Source: Weissella confusa | Lineage (GTDB): Bacteria > Bacillota > Bacilli > Lactobacillales > Lactobacillaceae | Assembly (NCBI GenBank): GCA_041871065.1 | Contig: CP168942.1 | Coordinates: 1,180,501 to 1,244,500, forward strand | Length of the DNA: 64,000 nt | Reading direction: 5' to 3' | Part shown: positions 60,214 to 64,000 of the stretch, piece after piece | Numbering within the stretch: the first letter of the stretch is position 1 | Layout: every line of letters begins with the position of its first letter | Position numbers and translations under genes: made by a program | Notes under the pieces: model-generated | Databases searched by the model: none | Seen by the model: only the letters and a program-made list of their open reading frames with translations | Told to the model about the DNA's origin: nothing

Positions 60214-60423
60214 ATGCTATCCATTCAAACAATTTTGACATACGGGGTCATCATTCTAGCCGTAATTCTTGTGATTTCAGGTATCGTTGGCATCGTCAAC
60301 TACATCCGTAAAAACGCTGGTCATGTCACATTTGGTGGCGTGGTTAAAAGTTTCTTCAAAGGAATCGGCTGGCCATTCATTTGGATGATTGAATTTGTCG
60401 GCTTGGCAATCACATTCTTATAG
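60214..60423 (+). CDS. Small membrane protein, 69 residues
   Basis: This 69-residue protein has two hydrophobic helices (about 8-30 and 50-67) joined by a charged loop (RKNAGHVTFGGVVKSFFKG). AGGAGG lies upstream of the ATG, and a terminator follows, so it is a real single-gene unit. I know no functional assignment; similar short two-helix proteins are common in lactic acid bacteria. It is divergent from the DUF2075 gene, with a 167-base intergenic region. Confidence 0.72.
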   Translation: MLSIQTILTYGVIILAVILVISGIVGIVNYIRKNAGHVTFGGVVKSFFKGIGWPFIWMIEFVGLAITFL

Positions 60424-60432
60424 AGCAGACTC

Positions 60433-60461
60433 TAGCTTCACAGTCATGTGAGGCTTTTTTT
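60433..60461 (+). terminator. Terminator of the 69-aa gene
   Basis: AGCTTCACA and TGTGAGGCT pair (one G-T pair) around GTCA-type loop bases and are followed by TTTTTT. Confidence 0.82.
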
Positions 60462-60474
60462 ATTGCATAAATCC

Positions 60475-60535
60475 TTGCACCTTCATCTGATTGGGGTATA
60501 CTATTCTTAAACAGGTAAGTAATCACTTACTTACC
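60475..60535 (+). promoter_or_regulatory. Promoter and TetR-type operator of the ABC-TetR operon
   Basis: TTGCAC (60475-60480) and TATACT (60497-60502) are 16 bases apart. Twelve bases after the -10 lies a palindrome (60514-60535) with nine-base arms GGTAAGTAA and TTACTTACC around TCAC, a typical TetR-family operator position covering the start of transcription. Confidence 0.82.
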
Positions 60536-60555
60536 AAATTTACAAAAAGGAAAAT

Positions 60556-61281
60556 ATGACTATGGCTCAAGAAATCATTAACCTATCTGACGTCAAAAAA
60601 TCGTTTGGCTCGCAGCCCGTTTTAAAGGACGTATCTTTTCAAGTTCACGGCGGTGAAATCGTTGGCCTAATCGGGCCATCTGGTGCGGGTAAGTCAACAA
60701 TCATCAAGATTACGCTTGGTATGGAAAAAGCTGACGGCGGTCAAGCAACTGTTTTCGACACAGTGATGCCCAATCGTGAATTACTTGCTAATATCGGTTA
60801 CATGGCCCAGACTGACGCGCTTTATGATGCTTTAAGCGGCCGTGAAAACCTCGCCTTCTTTGCCAAAATGAAAAATGTGACTAACGATGTGGCGACAGAA
60901 ATCAATCACGTTGCCGAAGTGGTTGATTTGACCAGTGATTTAGACAAACGCGTCAGTGGTTATTCTGGTGGTATGAAGCGACGCCTATCATTGGCCATCG
61001 CCTTGCTCGGTGCACCTGAACTGTTAGTCCTGGATGAGCCAACTGTTGGGATTGATCCATCATTGCGCCAAAAAATTTGGGCTGAATTAACACGACTACG
61101 TGATGAAGGTCGTGCCATTTTGGTAACCACTCACGTCATGGATGAAGCGGAGCTAACCGATCGTGTTGCCCTACTACTTGACGGGTCTGTGATCGCAAAC
61201 GATGCACCAAAGACCTTAGAACAACAATACGGCGTTGATTCAATTGAACACGTCTTTTTGAAAGCGGAGGCCCAACGATGA
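60556..61281 (+). CDS. ABC exporter ATP-binding protein
   Basis: This 241-residue ATPase is of the ABC-2 drug/lipid exporter type. Walker A is GPSGAGKST, the signature is YSGGMKRRLSLA, Walker B is LLVLDEPTVGIDP and the H-loop is in TTHVMDEAELTDR. It starts ATG, but another ATG two codons later (60562) has better spacing from AAGGA; either is possible. It is the first gene of an operon with a permease gene and a tetR gene, overlapping the permease start by four bases (ATGA). Confidence 0.88.
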   Translation: MTMAQEIINLSDVKKSFGSQPVLKDVSFQVHGGEIVGLIGPSGAGKSTIIKITLGMEKADGGQATVFDTVMPNRELLANIGYMAQTDALYDALSGRENLAFFAKMKNVTNDVATEINHVAEVVDLTSDLDKRVSGYSGGMKRRLSLAIALLGAPELLVLDEPTVGIDPSLRQKIWAELTRLRDEGRAILVTTHVMDEAELTDRVALLLDGSVIANDAPKTLEQQYGVDSIEHVFLKAEAQR

Positions 61282-62381
61282 AAACATTTGCAATTGCTAA
61301 ACGCGTTTTAACTGAATTGATTCGCGACAAACGTACCCTCGCCTTGTTGTTTGTGGCGCCGCTACTGGTGCTCGCACTAATGAGTTACGTCTTTAACGTT
61401 AATACCACGACAACAAGTTCAATTGCGACAGTCCAAGTGCCAACCGCAATTTACAACAACCTCGATGCTACAAAGCACGTTTCCGTTAAGGCTTACGATT
61501 CTACGGCATCATCAAAAAAGGCTTTGGAAGCTGAACGCGTTGATGCAATCATTGATTATTCAGATCACACCTACCATGTGACTTATGCCAACACGGATGT
61601 TTCAAAAACCGCATTAGCGAAGATGGCCTTACAAGGTGCCATCACCAAGTCAAATATTACTGGTATGGCGGATGCGCTAAAAGCCTTAGAAGCCAACTTA
61701 CCGGCTGCTGCTCAAACAAAAGCAGTCTCTGCGCAAACACCTAAGATATTGAACACCTACAATTACGGTAATGCTAATTCAACTTTCTTTGATAAGATGA
61801 TGCCGATTTTGATGGGGTTCTTCGTGTTCTTCTTTGTCTTTTTGATTTCGGGGATGGCCTTATTGAAGGAACGTACATCTGGTACACTTGAACGTTTGCT
61901 AGCAACCCCAGTACGCCGTGCCGAGATTGTCACTGGCTACTTAATTAGTTATGGTTTGGTGGCCGTTGTACAGACTTTGTTAATCGTCTTGTTCACGATT
62001 AACGTCTTAAACGTTCAAGTCGCTGGTTCAATTTTCTTAGTCATCTTAACGACCCTTTTGTTGGCGTTAGTTGCCTTGGCGTTGGGAATTTTCATGTCAA
62101 CATTTGCGCAATCCGAATTCCAAATGATGCAATTTATCCCACTAGTTGTCGTACCACAAATTTTCTTTTCGGGCTTGATTGATTTGCATGCCATGGCCGA
62201 CTGGGCGCAATGGTTAGCTAATTTGTTGCCAATGAAGTACGCAGCATCCGCTTTGACCGATGTCATCCTCAAAGGAGCCAACTTCTCTGACATTGCCGGT
62301 AATTTGCTTGCTTTGATAATTTTTATTATCATTTTAACGATTGGCAACATTGTTGGCCTAAAGCGTTATCGAAAGGTGTAA
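61278..62381 (+). CDS. ABC-2 type exporter permease
   Basis: This 367-residue permease has an N-terminal helix (about 20-38), a large extracytoplasmic domain (about 40-170, with many Ala, Thr, Lys and Asp), and five helices in the C-terminal half (about 175-365), the ABC-2 layout. The segment LKERTSGTLERLLATPVRR is the conserved coupling motif next to the second helix. It overlaps the ATPase gene by four bases. The TetR-linked organisation suggests export of toxic compounds. The substrate cannot be read from sequence. Confidence 0.87.
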   Translation: MKTFAIAKRVLTELIRDKRTLALLFVAPLLVLALMSYVFNVNTTTTSSIATVQVPTAIYNNLDATKHVSVKAYDSTASSKKALEAERVDAIIDYSDHTYHVTYANTDVSKTALAKMALQGAITKSNITGMADALKALEANLPAAAQTKAVSAQTPKILNTYNYGNANSTFFDKMMPILMGFFVFFFVFLISGMALLKERTSGTLERLLATPVRRAEIVTGYLISYGLVAVVQTLLIVLFTINVLNVQVAGSIFLVILTTLLLALVALALGIFMSTFAQSEFQMMQFIPLVVVPQIFFSGLIDLHAMADWAQWLANLLPMKYAASALTDVILKGANFSDIAGNLLALIIFIIILTIGNIVGLKRYRKV

Positions 62382-62387
62382 TTTAAC

Positions 62388-63020
62388 ATGACTGATCAAG
62401 TTTTAAGTTTTGATGAATGGCTAACAACCACTGACATGCCCGATGGCAAGCGCCGTATTCTAAGTGCTGCAGTAAGCCTATTTGCACAAAACGGCTTCCA
62501 CGCAACCTCTACCGCTGCGATTGCCAAAGAAGCTGGTCTCAGTGATGCGACCATGTTCAAGCACTTTAAAAATAAAAACGCGTTGCTGGATGCGATTCTG
62601 ACACCACTACTTGAACAACTAGTGCCCAATGTCGGTGAGCAATTCGTCACATCTGTTCAAGATAAAGCAACCACACTCAATGACGTCATCGCATTCATTG
62701 TGTCTGATCGTTGGTCATTCATGCAACAGAATAACGAAGTGATTCAAGTATTGGTAAACGAAGCCCTGGCTAACGCGACTCTCAGGGAGCATATGATTAG
62801 CGAAATTGGCCCAAAGTTAAGTCATGTAACGACAATTTTGCAAGGCCTAATGCGTAGTGATTCATCGATTAATCCGCAGTTAACCGGCTATGATTTGCTT
62901 CGCATTATTGCAGGCCAACTGATGATTCATTTCATGTCACAATATAAGTTCCAGACCCAGCTTAATAATGAAACGGTACTCGCCAACGTCACCTTAATGA
63001 CCCAGCAAGCACTGCGTTAA
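62388..63020 (+). CDS. TetR-family regulator
   Basis: This 210-residue TetR-type repressor has its helix-turn-helix at about residues 22-68: KRRILSAAVSLFAQNGFHATSTAAIAKEAGLSDATMFKHFKNK (quoted in pieces: LFAQNGFHATSTAAIAKE and AGLSDATMFKHFKNK). The C-terminal helical domain would bind an effector. It is the third gene of the ABC exporter operon, six bases after the permease, and the palindrome after the operon promoter is its likely site. The ligand is unknown. A strong terminator follows. Confidence 0.88.
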   Translation: MTDQVLSFDEWLTTTDMPDGKRRILSAAVSLFAQNGFHATSTAAIAKEAGLSDATMFKHFKNKNALLDAILTPLLEQLVPNVGEQFVTSVQDKATTLNDVIAFIVSDRWSFMQQNNEVIQVLVNEALANATLREHMISEIGPKLSHVTTILQGLMRSDSSINPQLTGYDLLRIIAGQLMIHFMSQYKFQTQLNNETVLANVTLMTQQALR

Positions 63021-63022
63021 CA

Positions 63023-63057
63023 GAAAAACCTGCTGAATCTAAATCAGCAGGTTTTTC
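63023..63057. terminator. Bidirectional terminator after tetR
   Basis: AAAAACCTGCTGA and TCAGCAGGTTTTT form a 13-bp perfect stem around an ATCTAAA loop, between convergent genes. Confidence 0.9.
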
Positions 63058-63065
63058 GTTTACAC

Positions 63066-63584
63066 TTACAATTCCTTAGCCATCAAGATATCAGTCTGAC
63101 GATCTGTACCCATGTAGAAATCGTGTGACTCACCCGTCCTTGAGAAGCCCATCTTCTCGTAGAAAGCAATCGCATTCGGGTTGTACTCCCAAACGCCAAG
63201 CCAAATGCGATCCTTATTCAGCTCATGGGCAACCTTTTCAGCCTCAGCAATGAAGACGCGCCCCAATCCGCGGCGTTGGAAACTTTTACGAACATAGATG
63301 CGTTCGACTTCGAGCGCCGTCTCACCCATTTCCTCAGACTGGGCATCCCCAACGTTCAACTTCAAATAGCCCGCAATTTCATCATCTACCATCACGAAAT
63401 AGAATAATGAACCGGCATTTTCTAATTCTTCTGCAAGCACTGATTCTTGATATGCATCAGCCAAATAATCACGCAAATTTTCAGGTGTGTTTTGGGCACC
63501 GAATGTATCCGTAAACGTTTCAATGGAAATCTCACGTAGCTCATTTACATCAGCTACAGTTAGTCGCTTAAGTGTTGTCGTCAT
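63066..63584 (-). CDS. GNAT-family N-acetyltransferase
   Basis: This 172-residue protein is a GCN5-related N-acetyltransferase. Motif A for acetyl-CoA binding is VERIYVRKSFQRRGLGRVFI (read here as FQRRGLGRVFI), and the C-terminal WLGVWEYNPNAIAFYEKMGF segment is typical motif B. It ends DFYMGTDRQTDILMAKEL. Proteins of this subgroup acetylate small amines, spermidine or protein N-termini; the substrate is unknown. It starts ten bases after a MarR gene, so the two probably form an operon under that regulator. Confidence 0.87.
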   Translation of the reverse strand: MTTTLKRLTVADVNELREISIETFTDTFGAQNTPENLRDYLADAYQESVLAEELENAGSLFYFVMVDDEIAGYLKLNVGDAQSEEMGETALEVERIYVRKSFQRRGLGRVFIAEAEKVAHELNKDRIWLGVWEYNPNAIAFYEKMGFSRTGESHDFYMGTDRQTDILMAKEL

Positions 63585-63593
63585 GTGTCTCTC

Positions 63594-64000
63594 CTAATAC
63601 TCTCGTTGATGGCCTTTCTTCACAGCATTCCAGTCAGTCGCAACATTCTCGCGCATTCGGTGTAACAAGTTATTCAGTGTTTGCACCTCATCTGTTGTAA
63701 ATCCTTGCAGCGCCACCGTCTCCGAATAATCATTTTCACGTTTGATAACGTCATACAGTTCACGACCTTTATCAGTCACTTCCAAATGCTTAATCTTCAA
63801 GTTTTCTGCGCTGTCACGCTTCACGATCATACCGTCCGCGAGTAGCTTTTTAACGGCACGCGCAACAGTGGTGCGATCAACCATAAGCATCTCAGAAAGC
63901 TCTTCCTGGATGATGCCGGGATTCTCCGCGATGCGTGCCAAATACAAGTACTGACCCTTCGTCAGTTTAAATGACTTGAACTCAACATTACTGATTGAAT
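63594..64000 (-). CDS. MarR-family regulator, 5' end beyond the window
   Basis: This MarR-type winged-helix regulator continues past the window edge: the frame stays open to base 64000, reading SNVEFKSFKLTKGQYLYLAR before the core. GIIQEELSEMLMVDRTTVARAVKKL is the DNA-binding region (quoted in pieces: ELSEMLMVDRTTVARAV) and KHLEVTDKGRELYDVIK is the wing and following helix. About 134 codons are visible, so only the first ten or so are missing. It is the likely regulator of the GNAT gene ten bases downstream. The ligand is unknown. Confidence 0.88.
   Translation of the reverse strand, partial: SISNVEFKSFKLTKGQYLYLARIAENPGIIQEELSEMLMVDRTTVARAVKKLLADGMIVKRDSAENLKIKHLEVTDKGRELYDVIKRENDYSETVALQGFTTDEVQTLNNLLHRMRENVATDWNAVKKGHQREY

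Overview
This 64-kb window is a chromosomal segment of a low-GC Gram-positive lactic acid bacterium (Lactobacillales). The gene set and protein style (parE/parC, rimP-nusA-ylxR-ylxQ-infB-rbfA, BusR-controlled betaine uptake, Met T-box, Rqc2/RqcH, lactate oxidase plus FAD-type D-lactate dehydrogenase) point to Weissella, perhaps the W. confusa/cibaria group. That assignment is inference from recalled family resemblance, not a search. I see no rRNA, CRISPR array, prophage or intact insertion sequence; one tRNA (Arg, ACG) is present.

Layout. 1-5.1 kb: YjjG-type HAD phosphatase, lipid kinase, a methionine island (metQ-msrA behind a Met T-box leader) and NADH oxidase. 5.3-9.1 kb: osmolyte uptake operon (ATPase plus fused permease/binding protein) and the divergent c-di-AMP-type regulator BusR, with a clear operator over the transporter promoter. 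9.1-15.6 kb: pyrophosphatase, topoisomerase IV (parE-parC) and plsY. 15.7-26.1 kb: aldose epimerase-like protein, then the ylqF-rnhB-dprA-topA-xerC series, the GDSL-ypmS-yozE trio and two DegV proteins. 26.1-32.7 kb: a marR-phosphodiesterase-MFS-degV operon, cutC, rqcH and ribF. 32.8-35.7 kb: a secreted nuclease, an EIIB-like protein lacking the phosphorylated cysteine, and a type II NADH dehydrogenase, sitting between ribF and truB. 35.8-42.4 kb: truB and the nusA/infB operon, with a RimP that has a duplicated C-terminal domain. 42.5-46.6 kb: an accessory surface cassette (membrane-anchored metzincin, 3-TM protein, repeat-rich surface protein) and orphan genes. 46.7-53.6 kb: lactate oxidase, MFS transporter, Mga-like regulator and D-lactate dehydrogenase. 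53.6-64 kb: two ABC exporters, tRNA-Arg, a frameshifted AlkD-type glycosylase gene, PadR/DUF1048, a DUF2075 helicase, TetR, GNAT and a MarR gene cut by the window edge.

Themes. Most of the window is housekeeping. Oxygen and lactate metabolism recur: water-forming NADH oxidase, NDH-2, lactate oxidase, FAD-type D-lactate dehydrogenase and MsrA. Regulation is unusually legible: T-box, BusR operator, PadR and TetR palindromes, and several places where a short promoter-proximal transcript meets a strong terminator before a gene.

The best candidates for undescribed biology are the metzincin/3-TM/repeat-protein surface cassette with its leader RNA, the Cys-to-Asp EIIB-like orphan, the RimP with a duplicated SH3-like domain, and a methionine-binding protein without a lipobox. 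All coordinates use the start codon judged best from Shine-Dalgarno spacing and family alignment.
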